Positions 1 to 9,077 are shown, counted from the stretch's first letter. The stretch is 64,000 bases of DNA from Herbaspirillum hiltneri N3 (GCF_001267925.1 NZ_CP011409.1:1240001-1304000); one strand, 5' to 3'. A program made the numbers and translations. Notes: generated by a model not told the origin, from the letters alone.

Positions 1-2
1 CA

Positions 3-173
3 ATCGACGACGGCATGTCGTTCAGTCCATGGCACGGTATCTCGGCACATCGGCCGATCGGTTCCATCATGCGCATCCGCAAGGCCGCTTACAGTTTTTC
101 CGCAGGATTTCGCGCGCGCCATAACGGCAAGTCCACGGCCGAACCGATCGATCTCGGCAAGTTGCCGGACTAG
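3..173 (+). CDS. C-terminal end of a catalase-family protein (partial)
   Basis: An open frame enters from the left edge and stops with TAG at 171-173, leaving 56 residues. The visible part contains the stretch FSPWHGISAHRPIGSIMR, which resembles the PWH...HRPLG(S/G)I-R-RK tail of the heme-dependent catalase-like proteins, a branch shorter than true catalases. Heme ligands and the catalytic His would lie outside the window, so activity cannot be judged. No terminator is visible between it and the next gene; the 190 bp that follow hold no other convincing coding frame. The family call rests on this one tail motif recalled from memory. Confidence 0.5.
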   Translation: MDDGMSFSPWHGISAHRPIGSIMRIRKAAYSFSAGFRARHNGKSTAEPIDLGKLPD

Positions 174-362
174 AAATGAAATCCGGCCCCGGGCAGACAC
201 TACAGTCGTCGCCGCGCTGTGTTGCGTTTGTGTTGCGTTGTAGGACAGGCGCTGCACGTAAATCGGCTCCACGCCTACATTCAAATCCTTGCCGCTGGCG
301 GAAGATTGAGCTTTGGCTCGCAGCGGCTTTGCTCATCGGGCCGTGTCGGTACGGAGTTGCGC

Positions 363-2714
363 ATGAAAACCAAAGACATTCCCGAAGAGGCCACTTTTTC
401 CGAATATACCCACGCCGCCGGCGGCTGGGGTTCGGTGCGCGCGCTAGGCTCCATCCTGAGGCAGGAGCATGTCCTGACTTCCGGCACCCGCGTGCTGATG
501 AAGCAGAACAAGCCGGACGGCTTCGCCTGCGTCAGTTGTTCATGGGCCAAGCCGGCCGATCCGCACGTGTTTGAATTCTGCGAGAACGGCGCCAAGGCGA
601 CCGCCTGGGAAATCACCGACAAGCGCGCCACGCCGGAATTCTTCGCCCGCCATACCGTCACGGAATTCGAAAGCTGGTCCGACCTTGAACTCGAAGCCGC
701 CGGGCGCGTCACGCACCCGATGCGTTACGACGATGCCAGCGACAAATATCTTCCGATTTCCTGGGACAAGGCCTTCGACGAGATCGGCTCGGCGTTGCGC
801 GCCGCCGATGCCGAGAAGGTGGTGTTTTACGCCTCCGGCCGGGCTTCGCTCGAGACCTCGTACATGTACCAGCTGATGGCGCGTATGTATGGCAACAACA
901 ACCTGCCGGACAGCTCCAACATGTGCCACGAATCGACGTCGGTGGCCTTGCCGAAGACTATCGGTGTGGCGGTCGGCACGGTCACGCTGGACGACTTCGC
1001 CGCGACCGATTGCCTGCTGTTCTTCGGCCACAATACCGGCACCAATGCACCGCGCATGCTGCATTCGCTGGAAGAGGTGCGCAAGCGCGGCGTGCCGGTG
1101 ATTACCTTCAACCCGCTGCGCGAGCGCGGCCTGGTCAGCTTCGTCAATCCGCAATCGCCGCTGGAAATGCTGACCCCGGCGCGCACCGCCATCAGTTCGC
1201 AGTATGTGCAGATCAAGATCGGCGGCGACAGCGCCGCAGTGATGGGCATGGCAAAGTGGCTGATCGAGGCCGACGATGTCGCTCGCGAAACGCGCCAGCC
1301 GCGCCTGCTCGACGCCGGCTTCATCGCCGACCATACGGCCGGCTTCGAGGAGTTTGCCGCCGCTGCGCGCCGCGCCGACTGGAACGACATCGAACGCCGT
1401 GCCGGCGTATCGCGCGCCGAGCTGGAGCAGGCCGCGCAGACTTACGCCAACGCCCGTTCGGCCATGCTGATGTACGGCATGGGCGTGACCCAGCATCGTG
1501 AAGCGGTGCGCACCATCCACATGCTGACCAACCTGCTCCTGCTGCGCGGTAACATCGGCCGGCCGGGCGCGGGCATTTGCCCGATCCGCGGCCATTCCAA
1601 TGTGCAGGGCCAGCGCACCGTCGGCATCACCGAAAAACCGGAGATGGTGCCGAGAGAAAAACTGAAAGAACAATACTGCTTCGACGTGCCCGAAAAGAAA
1701 GGCCTCAATACCGTCGAAGCCTGTGAAGAAATTCTGAAGGAAAAAATCTCGGCCTTCTTCATGCTGGGCGGAAATTTCGTGCGTGCCATTCCCGACCACA
1801 GCCGCATGGAGCCGGCATGGCGCAAGATTCCGCTGACGGTGCAGGTGGTGACGCGGCTTAACCGCAGCTCGGTCATCCATGGCCGCCGGTCTTATCTGCT
1901 GCCGTGCCTCGGCCGCATCGAGATCGACCAGCAGGCCGGCGGCGCGCAAGCCGTGTCGGTGGAGGACAGCACCGGCTGCATGCACGGTTCGCGCGGCATG
2001 GTGAAACCGGCGTCGGAGCATCTGCTGTCGGAAGTCGCCATCGTCGCCGAGATCGCCAAGCGCATCCTGATTCCCAATCCACGCGTCAATTGGAACGCCT
2101 GGACTGCCGACTACTCGCGCATCCGGGACGCGATTGCCGAAACCTATCCGGAGATCTTCCACGACTTCAACGAGCGCATGTGGACGCCCGGCGGTTTCGC
2201 GCGGCCGTTGGCGGCGCGCGAGCGCAAATGGAAAACCGGAAACGGCAAGGCCAACTTCATCACGCCTGACAGCCTGGACGAAGATCCCGACATGCCGGCC
2301 GATGGTCCCGGCGTGCTGCGGCTGATGACCACGCGCGGCGACAGCCAGTTCAACACCACGGTGTACGGCCTCGACGATCGCTTCCGCGGCGTGCACGGTA
2401 CGCGTCATGTGTTGCTGATGAATGTCGCCGACATCGGACGACTGGGGCTGAAAGAAGGTGATCTGGTGACCGCTTCGACCGTGTCGCAGGACGGCATCGC
2501 GCGCAGCGTTGACGATCTGCGCGTACACGCATTCGACATTCCGGCGGGGTGTATCATGGGTTACTTCCCTGAGCTCAATCCGCTGATTCCGCTGGCGCAT
2601 CATGCCAAGGACAGCAAGGTGCCTGCCGCCAAGTCGATCCCGGTGCGGCTGACGCGCACGCAAATGCAGGCCGCGCAGCCTGAAGACATTGTTATCGGAG
2701 CCCCCGCGCCTTGA
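363..2714 (+). CDS. ydeP: YdeP/FdhF-family molybdopterin oxidoreductase
   Basis: A 783-residue alpha-subunit-like molybdopterin oxidoreductase of the clade that includes E. coli YdeP (formate-dehydrogenase-alpha-like). The sequence follows YdeP closely from end to end: the N-terminal GGWG, a Cys pattern CxxC at 56/59 plus C73 in EFCENGAKA, SNMCHESTS with Cys188 where a molybdenum ligand would sit, GHNTGTNAPRML, the KGNIG-type loop RGNIGRPGAGICP, RGHSNVQG, and the C-terminal GKANFIT and FNTTVYG. The upstream GTG at 219 is possible, but ATG 363 has a CGGAG 9-10 nt before it and matches the family N terminus. No partner subunit or FdhD/Mob gene is adjacent, so the electron partner and substrate are unknown. 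YdeP homologues are usually annotated as putative oxidoreductases, with acid resistance suggested in E. coli. Its stop overlaps the start of the next gene. Confidence 0.9.
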   Translation: MKTKDIPEEATFSEYTHAAGGWGSVRALGSILRQEHVLTSGTRVLMKQNKPDGFACVSCSWAKPADPHVFEFCENGAKATAWEITDKRATPEFFARHTVTEFESWSDLELEAAGRVTHPMRYDDASDKYLPISWDKAFDEIGSALRAADAEKVVFYASGRASLETSYMYQLMARMYGNNNLPDSSNMCHESTSVALPKTIGVAVGTVTLDDFAATDCLLFFGHNTGTNAPRMLHSLEEVRKRGVPVITFNPLRERGLVSFVNPQSPLEMLTPARTAISSQYVQIKIGGDSAAVMGMAKWLIEADDVARETRQPRLLDAGFIADHTAGFEEFAAAARRADWNDIERRAGVSRAELEQAAQTYANARSAMLMYGMGVTQHREAVRTIHMLTNLLLLRGNIGRPGAGICPIRGHSNVQGQRTVGITEKPEMVPREKLKEQYCFDVPEKKGLNTVEACEEILKEKISAFFMLGGNFVRAIPDHSRMEPAWRKIPLTVQVVTRLNRSSVIHGRRSYLLPCLGRIEIDQQAGGAQAVSVEDSTGCMHGSRGMVKPASEHLLSEVAIVAEIAKRILIPNPRVNWNAWTADYSRIRDAIAETYPEIFHDFNERMWTPGGFARPLAARERKWKTGNGKANFITPDSLDEDPDMPADGPGVLRLMTTRGDSQFNTTVYGLDDRFRGVHGTRHVLLMNVADIGRLGLKEGDLVTASTVSQDGIARSVDDLRVHAFDIPAGCIMGYFPELNPLIPLAHHAKDSKVPAAKSIPVRLTRTQMQAAQPEDIVIGAPAP

Positions 2715-3886
2715 AGACATTCCACTGCGACAATTGCAGCAAGCAGGTTTTTTTTGAAAACACCGTCTGCAATCATTGCGGCTGGATGCTGGGCTATCAG
2801 CCCGAGCACCAGATCATGAGCAGTTTCACGCCGGCCGATCAGGCCGAAGTGCAGGCGGATGCACCTGTGGATGCACCGGCGGATCTGCCCGCTGATGCCG
2901 CGATCGAATCGTCAACTCCCGCACGCTGGCGCAGCGTCAATCCTCTCAATGCCGGCAAGCTGTTCCGGCAATGCCGCAACTATGCGCAGGAAAAAGTCTG
3001 CAACTGGATGCTCGACGACCAGGACGCGCACGCGCTGTGCGCATCATGCCGCCTGACCGCCGTCATTCCTTCGCTCGACGACGCCGGCAATCGCATCCTG
3101 TGGCAGCGGCTGGAAGTCGCCAAGCGCCGCCTGCTGCATTCGCTCTGGACCATGCGCCTGCAACCGCCGCCGAAACCGGACGATGCCGACAACGGGCTGT
3201 CCTTCGAATTTCTGCAGGACATGCCGCATGAAAGAGTCATGACCGGTCATGCCGACGGCGTCATCACCATCAACATCGCCGAAGCCGATCCGGCCTACCG
3301 CGAAAAGATGCGCGAGCAGATGGCCGAGCCGTACCGCACGCTGCTCGGTCATTTTCGCCATGAGAGCGGGCATTACTATTTCGACCGCCTGATCGCCGGC
3401 ACCGCGCGGCTGGATGCTTTCCGTGCGCTGTTCGGCGATGAGACCGCCGATTACGGGCAGAGCCTGCAGCGGCATTACGACAACGGCCCGGCGCCGGGAT
3501 GGGAGCAAAATTTCGTCAGCGTCTACGCCAGCAGCCACCCGTGGGAAGACTGGGCCGAAACCTGGGCGCACTATCTGCACATGTTCGACACGCTGGAAAC
3601 TGCCTATTCCTGCGGCGTGCAATTGCGTCCGCAGCATCGCGGCGAACAGCAGCTGGTGATCGACGCATCGCCGGTGGAGGAGGACAGTTTCGACGCGCTG
3701 GCGCGTGAATGGTTTGCCTTGACGTATGTGCTCAACAGCCTCAATCGCAGCATCGGCATGCCGGATTCCTATCCGTTCACGCTGTCGACGCCGGTGCTGG
3801 AGAAGCTGCGTTTCGTGCACGCCGTGGTGCGGGAAGCGGGGGGCGAGCCGGGCGCGGACGGGTCGGCAATATCGGGAATTCCCTGA
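2711..3886 (+). CDS. Zinc-ribbon protein with HExxH putative metallopeptidase domain
   Basis: A 391-residue soluble protein. The first 25 residues form a zinc ribbon (Cys6, Cys9, Cys20, Cys23), and a second Cys-rich segment follows near residues 92-118. The core carries HESGHYYFDR (His217-Glu-x-x-His221), an HExxH metal site, followed by conserved Trp/Glu-rich segments (WEDWAETWAHYLHMFDTLETA region). This matches the zinc-ribbon plus putative zinc-binding metallopeptidase family (DUF2248-like). The start is a TTG overlapping the TGA of the ydeP-like gene (TTGA), which implies translational coupling. Proteolysis has not been shown for the family as far as I know. The tight coupling to a molybdoenzyme is the only functional hint. 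Confidence 0.8.
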   Translation: MKTFHCDNCSKQVFFENTVCNHCGWMLGYQPEHQIMSSFTPADQAEVQADAPVDAPADLPADAAIESSTPARWRSVNPLNAGKLFRQCRNYAQEKVCNWMLDDQDAHALCASCRLTAVIPSLDDAGNRILWQRLEVAKRRLLHSLWTMRLQPPPKPDDADNGLSFEFLQDMPHERVMTGHADGVITINIAEADPAYREKMREQMAEPYRTLLGHFRHESGHYYFDRLIAGTARLDAFRALFGDETADYGQSLQRHYDNGPAPGWEQNFVSVYASSHPWEDWAETWAHYLHMFDTLETAYSCGVQLRPQHRGEQQLVIDASPVEEDSFDALAREWFALTYVLNSLNRSIGMPDSYPFTLSTPVLEKLRFVHAVVREAGGEPGADGSAISGIP

Positions 3887-3950
3887 TACCTTTAACAACA
3901 TCGCTCCCGTAAGCTTCTTCCATACCCTGCAAACACTGAAGGAGCTTACG

Positions 3951-4256
3951 ATGAGCGGCCATAACAATGAAATTTCACTGAGCTATTGCATTGCCAATTA
4001 CGCAGTGACCCTCGACATCCTCGCGATCCTGGTGCGAAAAAATTACCTGACGCGCGACGATGCGCTGGAGTCGGTGCAGCGTGCGCGCAAGCTGGCCAAT
4101 CTGTCCAACGGTTTCCCCGGCGAGCAGGATTATCTGTCCGCCGCCAAGGAGTGCATGGAGCTGATCGACCAGGTGTTCAAGACCGATACTTCCAATCTCG
4201 CATTCGTCGGCGTCGGCCAGGGGCGCACTGCCGGTGCGCGGGATCAGGCGCAATAA
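3951..4256 (+). CDS. Small conserved hypothetical protein (101 aa)
   Basis: A 101-residue acidic, probably helical protein starting MSGHNNEISL, with GGAG 10 nt upstream of ATG 3951. It has no signal peptide, membrane segment or cysteine motif; one Cys each lies near residues 12 and 63. The pattern (YAVTLDILAILVRKNYLTRDDALESV) suggests a helical bundle. It lies 64 bp after the zinc-ribbon gene and is closed by a strong terminator, so it may be the last gene of the ydeP unit or have its own promoter. I do not recognise a family. Confidence 0.75.
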   Translation: MSGHNNEISLSYCIANYAVTLDILAILVRKNYLTRDDALESVQRARKLANLSNGFPGEQDYLSAAKECMELIDQVFKTDTSNLAFVGVGQGRTAGARDQAQ

Positions 4257-4273
4257 CCGGACGTCCCACCAAG

Positions 4274-4320
4274 AAAAAGCGGCAGCGAGGCATGATGGAA
4301 ATGCCTTGCTGCCGCTTTTT
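4274..4320 (+). terminator. Intrinsic terminator
   Basis: A long hairpin: AAAAAGCGGCAGC-GAGGCA pairs with TGCCTTGCTGCCGCTTTTT (one G-T pair), with a short loop and a run of five T. It follows the 101-aa gene by 17 bp. The A-run on the other side makes it usable in both directions. Confidence 0.85.
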
Positions 4321-4491
4321 CGTTCGCCGCCATCTCCTCCGCAGTCGTGTTGATGAGTGGCAAGAATGCAGAGGCGCAACTGTGTTGTAAAAAGATGCTC
4401 GGTATGTGATTTTTGACGCAGGTCATGTGCTGGAGGCAGGTGTTTTCTTTAGCATGAAGATGCTGCTCCCTTGTCCCTACGTGAACCCCCG

Positions 4492-6045
4492 ATGCCTCAC
4501 AGAAAACAAATCCACGTCATCTTCCTCGCCAAGGCCTTGGTAGTCCTGGCATGCGCGCTGCTCGTCGTTCTGGCCGTCGTCACCGACTGGCGCGCACGCA
4601 AGCAGCAACTCCAAGAGGCAGGGGCTACCAGCCACAACATTGCGCTCGCGCTGGCGCGACATGCCGACGACACATTCAAGCAAGCCGACACCACCCTGAT
4701 CTTCCTTGCCGAACGGCTCCGGCACGATGAACGCAAGCCGGCGTCGCTGCGCGAGCTGGAAGTATTCCTGGCGCAGCAGACGGTGGAATTGCCGCAGCTG
4801 CACGGCTTGTTCGTCATCGACAAGGACGGCAAGTGGCTGCTCAATTCACGTCAATACCAGGCGGGGCATGTCAACAGTCGCGACCGCGAATATTATCTCT
4901 ATCACCGCCAGCATGAAGACCTGTCGCCGCATATCAGCATGCCGGTGCAGAGCCGCGCCAACGGCGAATGGGTCGTCACCATTTCACGCCGTCTCAATGG
5001 CGCCGACGGCAGCTTCGACGGGGTGGTCATGGCGGCGATCCGGCTCGCCTATTTCAGCAAGTTTTACGAGAACTTCGACATCGGCGAGGGCGGCGCCGTG
5101 ATCCTTGCCGGCAATGAGGGTACGCTACTGGTGCGCCGGCCCTTGCGGAACGATTCGATCGGCAAGAGCCTGGCGCAGGCCGCGATATTTCGCGACCATG
5201 CCGCCATCAACGCGAGCGGGAGCGCGCGCATCCGTTCTTCGCAGGACGGCGTCATCCGGATCAACAGTTATCGCCATCTTGATCGCTATCCTCTGTTTGT
5301 CGCGGCGGCGCTGTCCGAGCAGGAAGTGCTGGCGAGCTGGCGGTCGGATGTGCTGTTGCACGTGAGCGGACTGATCGTGCTGCTGTCGCTGCTCGTCTGG
5401 CTGGGCGGGCGTCTGATCAGGCAGATCGAATTGCGGGTGGAGGCCGAGAACGCAGCCAACCATGCGCGCGAGCATGTGGAATTCCTGAATCGGACTCTGC
5501 AGAACCTTGCCACGCAAGACGGCCTGACCGGGCTGGGCAATCGCCGCTGTTTCGATGAGGAGATGGTGCGCGCTTTGCGGCGTTGTGCGCGGGAGGGCAA
5601 GCCGCTTGCGCTGATCATGCTGGATGTCGATTTTTTCAAGCGCTACAACGATACCTACGGCCATCTCGCCGGCGACGAATGCCTGCGCAAGCTGTCGCAG
5701 GCAATCCGGCAGGGACAGAAGCGCGAGGGCGATCTGGCGGCGCGCTACGGCGGGGAGGAGCTGGTGCTGATGTTGCCCGATTGCGATGGCGGCAATGCGG
5801 TGGCCATTGCGGAAGAAACGCTGGCGCGCATACGTGCGTTGCAGCTGCCGCACCAGGGTAATCCCAATGGAATCGTCACCGTCAGCGCGGGTGTCGCGGT
5901 CCTCGATCCAGTGAGTGAAGACGACGTCGCGGAGTCACTCATCGGCCAGGCCGACAAGGCATTGTACCTGGCCAAATCGACGGGAAGGGATCGCGTCTGC
6001 ACCAGTGGAGCGAGCACCGGCGCCGCACAACTCATGCCGGCCTGA
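4492..6045 (+). CDS. Membrane diguanylate cyclase with periplasmic sensor domain
   Basis: A 517-residue GGDEF protein predicted to make c-di-GMP from two GTP. A transmembrane helix near residues 9-29 is followed by about 260 residues of periplasmic dCACHE/PDC-like sensor (typical YLYH..HEDLSPHIS and VVTISRRL segments). A second helix near residues 289-310 and a short linker precede a GGDEF domain beginning DGLTGLGNRR. The active motif is GGEEL (residues 420-424) in ARYGGEEL. The inhibitory I-site RxxD is present exactly five residues before it (REGD, 411-414), so product inhibition is expected. Starts at TTG 4471 and ATG 4492 are both possible; ATG was chosen although neither has a clear ribosome site. 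It is a lone gene with no EAL or HD-GYP partner alongside. Confidence 0.9.
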   Translation: MPHRKQIHVIFLAKALVVLACALLVVLAVVTDWRARKQQLQEAGATSHNIALALARHADDTFKQADTTLIFLAERLRHDERKPASLRELEVFLAQQTVELPQLHGLFVIDKDGKWLLNSRQYQAGHVNSRDREYYLYHRQHEDLSPHISMPVQSRANGEWVVTISRRLNGADGSFDGVVMAAIRLAYFSKFYENFDIGEGGAVILAGNEGTLLVRRPLRNDSIGKSLAQAAIFRDHAAINASGSARIRSSQDGVIRINSYRHLDRYPLFVAAALSEQEVLASWRSDVLLHVSGLIVLLSLLVWLGGRLIRQIELRVEAENAANHAREHVEFLNRTLQNLATQDGLTGLGNRRCFDEEMVRALRRCAREGKPLALIMLDVDFFKRYNDTYGHLAGDECLRKLSQAIRQGQKREGDLAARYGGEELVLMLPDCDGGNAVAIAEETLARIRALQLPHQGNPNGIVTVSAGVAVLDPVSEDDVAESLIGQADKALYLAKSTGRDRVCTSGASTGAAQLMPA

Positions 6046-6054
6046 GCGGCAAGT

Positions 6055-7491
6055 TCAGCTCCGTTCAGGCGCAATCATTTCGGCATAGTCATACAGCGCG
6101 CCGAGAATTTCCTCGCCGCGCTCGTCAACCGATTCCGACAACTGGTCGATTTCCTCGAACAGGCCGTCCAGCGTACGGGCGCCGCCCTGGCCTTCGAACA
6201 GGCGTGCGGCGCGATGCTCTTCCCAGCGCTGGGTTTCTTCGGGGGCCAGGGTTTCGGGGAAGTTGCGCGCGCGGTAGCGGAACAGCAATTCCTCCAGCCG
6301 GACATCGTCGAAACTGACGTTGGCCTGCGCGAGCTGCAGCGGCGTCAAGGCGCGCAATTGCGTAAGCTGGCGACGGTCGTTGTTGCCGACGAAGCCGCCG
6401 TACAGATCTTCGTCGACATCGTGCGGGGCTTCCTTCGGGCGCTGGAATACCTTGGCCCAGATCGCGTTCATTTCAGGCAGTTCGGCTGCCGCCGCTGCGT
6501 TCTGCAAGGCCGCGTCGATGTCGAGATTGAATTCGGCCGCGCGCTGCGCCGTCAGCGTTTTCAGGCTGGCGATCACCATCGGCGACTTGTTCAGATGGAT
6601 GGTCTTGACCGGCAGGCGCGTGACGCCTTCCGGCAGTTCGTCGGTCTTGCTGAACATGCGGGTGCGGATCGTGTCGGCATCGAGACCGGCAAGTTCGCGC
6701 GGATCGCGGCTGAGGTCCCAGGCGATCACTTCGTTCTTGTTGGTCGGATGCGTGCCGAGCGGCCACATCACGGCCAGGCAGCCCTGCGCGGCGGGAAACA
6801 TGCCGGACACGTGCAGGAACGGTTTGGCCAGCGGCAGGCCGAGTTCGGCGGCGACGCGATCCTTCTTGTGGAGGGCCAGGCAGAAGTCGAACAGGCGCGG
6901 CTGCCGGTCCCGGATCAGGCGGGCGAAGGCGATCGTCGCCCGCACGTCGGACAGCGCGTCGTGCGCCGCTTCGTGCAGCAGGCCGTTGGCCTTGCTCAGG
7001 TGTTCCAGCTTGAAGCTGGGCGTGACGCCGTCTTCCTTCTTCGGCCATGCGATGCCTTCAGGGCGCAAGGCGTACGTGGTGCGCACGACGTCGAGCAAGT
7101 CCCAGCGGCCGCAACCGTTTTGCCATTCGCGCGCATAGGGATCGATCAGGTTGCGCCAGAACATGAAGCGCGTGATTTCGTCGTCGAAGCGGATGGTGTT
7201 GTAGCCGACGCCGATGGTGCCCGGTTCGGACATGGCCTGCTCGATCTGCGCCGCGAACTGGTATTCGGGAATGCCGCGCTCCAGGCAGATTTGCGGCGTG
7301 ATGCCGGTAATCAGGCAGGACTGCGGATCGGGCACGAAGTCCGGCGCCGGCTTGCAGTAGATCATGATCGGATCGCCGATTTCGTTGAGGTCGGCGTCGG
7401 TGCGGATGGCGGCGAATTGCGCGGGGCGATCGCGGCGCGCCTGGGCGCCGAAGGTTTCGTAGTCGTGCCAGAGGAAAGTGTGATTGGACAT
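6055..7491 (-). CDS. sbcB: Exodeoxyribonuclease I
   Basis: A 478-residue 3'-5' single-strand DNA exonuclease acting in recombination, repair and mismatch repair. The DEDD nuclease fold starts at FLWHDYETFG (Asp10, Glu12). IGVGYNTIRFDDEITR gives the second acidic motif and AAHDALSDVRAT the third. The C-terminal half has the ExoI-specific SH3-like and helical regions. The length agrees with E. coli SbcB (475 aa). ATG 7491 gives the family N terminus; a TTG eight codons upstream is the only alternative. It is convergent with the diguanylate cyclase gene, with a 9-bp gap and no clear terminator between. Confidence 0.95.
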   Translation of the reverse strand: MSNHTFLWHDYETFGAQARRDRPAQFAAIRTDADLNEIGDPIMIYCKPAPDFVPDPQSCLITGITPQICLERGIPEYQFAAQIEQAMSEPGTIGVGYNTIRFDDEITRFMFWRNLIDPYAREWQNGCGRWDLLDVVRTTYALRPEGIAWPKKEDGVTPSFKLEHLSKANGLLHEAAHDALSDVRATIAFARLIRDRQPRLFDFCLALHKKDRVAAELGLPLAKPFLHVSGMFPAAQGCLAVMWPLGTHPTNKNEVIAWDLSRDPRELAGLDADTIRTRMFSKTDELPEGVTRLPVKTIHLNKSPMVIASLKTLTAQRAAEFNLDIDAALQNAAAAAELPEMNAIWAKVFQRPKEAPHDVDEDLYGGFVGNNDRRQLTQLRALTPLQLAQANVSFDDVRLEELLFRYRARNFPETLAPEETQRWEEHRAARLFEGQGGARTLDGLFEEIDQLSESVDERGEEILGALYDYAEMIAPERS

Positions 7492-7599
7492 CGGGACAGT
7501 ACAGTGACGGTTCAAGGGAGGGCAGCACGGCGGACCGGCAGGCCGGCAAGACTTTCCGCGATTTTAACCGATGGCGTCGGCCATCCACCCTTGGAGCGC

Positions 7600-8175
7600 T
7601 TACTGGACGATGCGCCGTTCGTTCTTGTTGAGGATGTCTTGCAGCGTCTTTTGCAGGTTGCCGGTATGTACGGCGGCGTTGCTGCTGCCTCCGCCGCCGT
7701 ATTCGATGTTGTCGATGACCCAGCCGCGTGTGTCGCGCGTGAGGATGACGCGGTCAGTCGATTTGAACGGCGCCTGCAGCTTGGCGTCGCTGTAGATCAG
7801 TTCGACCGTGCAGACGCCGCTGCTGTCGGCGCTGCTCTGGCTGATTTCACAGCTCAGCAGGCGATACGTCGAAGCGCCTTTCGGATGAGTGGTGAACAGG
7901 TCGCCGTCGACCAGCGGCGGGGTCTGGTTGTCGGTCTGGGCCAGATGTGCTTCTTCAGCGACCGAGACATCCTTGAGCAGATCGAATAGCGGCACCGACA
8001 GGAATTGGCGGAAGGTGATCAGTTCCTTGAGCGACAGCGCGCCGACTGGGCGATTCGACTGGTGGGTCTGGTAGAAACTGTTGACCAGATCCCTGGCCTC
8101 CTGCTCGCGGCTGGCGCTGCAGGCGGTCATCGCCAGGACGACCGCCAGTATCATCATTGTGCGGAATTGCTTCAC
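7600..8175 (-). CDS. Lipoprotein, DUF3828-like, paralogue of the neighbouring gene
   Basis: A 191-residue predicted lipoprotein. A GTG start at 8175 with GGGGAGAGGA just upstream gives a signal peptide ending in a lipobox-like MTAC (Cys about residue 18). Frames extending further upstream read through arginine-rich non-signal sequence, so GTG is preferred. The mature part begins with a helix (ARDLVNSFYQTH) and contains PPLVDGDLFT and TYRLLSCE, shared in order with the gene at 8424-8969. The layout resembles DUF3828/YqhG-type lipoproteins. It ends in an unrelated polar tail. A role in the envelope is inferred from the lipobox only. Confidence 0.75.
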   Translation of the reverse strand: MKQFRTMMILAVVLAMTACSASREQEARDLVNSFYQTHQSNRPVGALSLKELITFRQFLSVPLFDLLKDVSVAEEAHLAQTDNQTPPLVDGDLFTTHPKGASTYRLLSCEISQSSADSSGVCTVELIYSDAKLQAPFKSTDRVILTRDTRGWVIDNIEYGGGGSSNAAVHTGNLQKTLQDILNKNERRIVQ

Positions 8176-8376
8176 GATCTTCCTCTCCCCGGCGATGCGG
8201 TCCGTCGCCGTCGGGCGACGGCGGCGCGGGTGATGGCCCGCCCGGCAAAGCCAATATTGTATTGTCATGTTGTCATGCTTCCCTGTTTTTTCCTCAGGGA
8301 AATGCACAAGCATGATAAATCAAACATCGGACTTTGCGTGTACGTGGCAGCTGTTTGCAGGGATGTTATCGGACGC

Positions 8377-8402
8377 GCCGGCGCATTTCTTAATGCGCCG
8401 GC
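8377..8402 (-). terminator. Hairpin downstream of lipoprotein gene
   Basis: A perfect 11-bp inverted repeat, GCCGGCGCATT-TCTT-AATGCGCCGGC, 22 bp beyond the stop of the 8424-8969 gene. There is no T-run, so it may end transcription poorly or protect the 3' end. It lies in the 248-bp gap between the two paralogous lipoprotein genes. Confidence 0.5.
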
Positions 8403-8423
8403 GGAAGAGACGAAAAACCGTCG

Positions 8424-8969
8424 TCAGTTGAATTCGCTGATGATGCTGCTGAGGGTGTCGGTGAGATATTCGCGCTGCGACGACTGGTCGCTGCCGAGGA
8501 ATTCGATGTCGTCGATGCGCCATTGCTTGTCTTCCCTGACCAGCATCAGCTTGTCCTTCCACTTCTCTTCATCGCCGCCGTTGCCGCTCTTGTAGGTGAA
8601 TTTCACCTGGCAAGAGGCGTGCGCGTCTTCGCTTTCGCAGCTCTCGACCTGGTATGCCGTTGCACCTTCGAACAGCGAGGTGAACAAGTCTCCGTCCACC
8701 AGCGGCGGCAGCGGATCGGTAGAGGCGGCGTGGTATTTGATCTCGGTTTCGGACGCCTGGCTCAGCAGCTTGAACAGCGCCTGCGAGACGAACGGCTGCA
8801 ACTGTTTCAGTTCGTCCGCGCTCGGGATGCCGGGACTGTGGGTCTTCAGATGCTGCTGGTAAAACCCGGAAATCACTTTTTCCTGCAAGTGCGTATCGTC
8901 CGGCGGTTCGCCGCAGCCGGCCGCGAGGGCGACTGCCGACAAGGCGGCGAGGCGGGTAAGAATCTTCAT
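8424..8969 (-). CDS. Lipoprotein, DUF3828-like, paralogue of the neighbouring gene
   Basis: A 181-residue predicted lipoprotein. ATG 8969 opens a signal peptide ending LAAGC (Cys about 19), a good lipobox. The mature domain has VISGFYQQHLKTH, FVSQALFKLLSQ, PPLVDGDLFTSLFEGATAYQVESCE and a C-terminal QWRIDDIEFLG. Each of these aligns in order with the 7600-8175 product (FYQTH, PLFDLLK, PPLVDGDLFTTHPKGASTYRLLSCE, GWVIDNIEYGG). It is a diverged tandem duplicate in the same orientation. Two cysteines late in the domain (CE and ASCQ) are conserved between the copies and could pair. Function unknown. Confidence 0.78.
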   Translation of the reverse strand: MKILTRLAALSAVALAAGCGEPPDDTHLQEKVISGFYQQHLKTHSPGIPSADELKQLQPFVSQALFKLLSQASETEIKYHAASTDPLPPLVDGDLFTSLFEGATAYQVESCESEDAHASCQVKFTYKSGNGGDEEKWKDKLMLVREDKQWRIDDIEFLGSDQSSQREYLTDTLSSIISEFN

Positions 8970-9053
8970 GCGCGTGGTCCGGGTGTATCGATGGGGAGGT
9001 GCCGTCAATCAGTCGGGGCAGGCAAGCGGCATAGCGTTGCCGGTCCTTGTTCA

Positions 9054-9077
9054 TTGCGGCAGGATCGTCTGCCGCAA
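9054..9077 (-). terminator. Hairpin between monooxygenase-fold and lipoprotein genes
   Basis: A perfect 9-bp inverted repeat, TTGCGGCAG-GATCGT-CTGCCGCAA, 30 bp after the stop of the 9107-9409 gene on the minus strand. No T-run follows, so it is a weak terminator candidate. Confidence 0.45.

Noticed and set aside
540..2720. A long open frame on the minus strand opposite the ydeP-like gene; similar long antisense frames lie opposite alaS, sbcB, infB, glnS and the RND pump.
   Set aside because: They mirror the codon positions of strongly recognised genes on the other strand, are rich in Arg/His/Gln/Ala without domain motifs, and lack ribosome sites. This is expected in GC-rich DNA.
7492..7599. 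Upstream extension of sbcB.
   Set aside because: It adds residues without family conservation from a TTG; ATG 7491 gives the standard N terminus.
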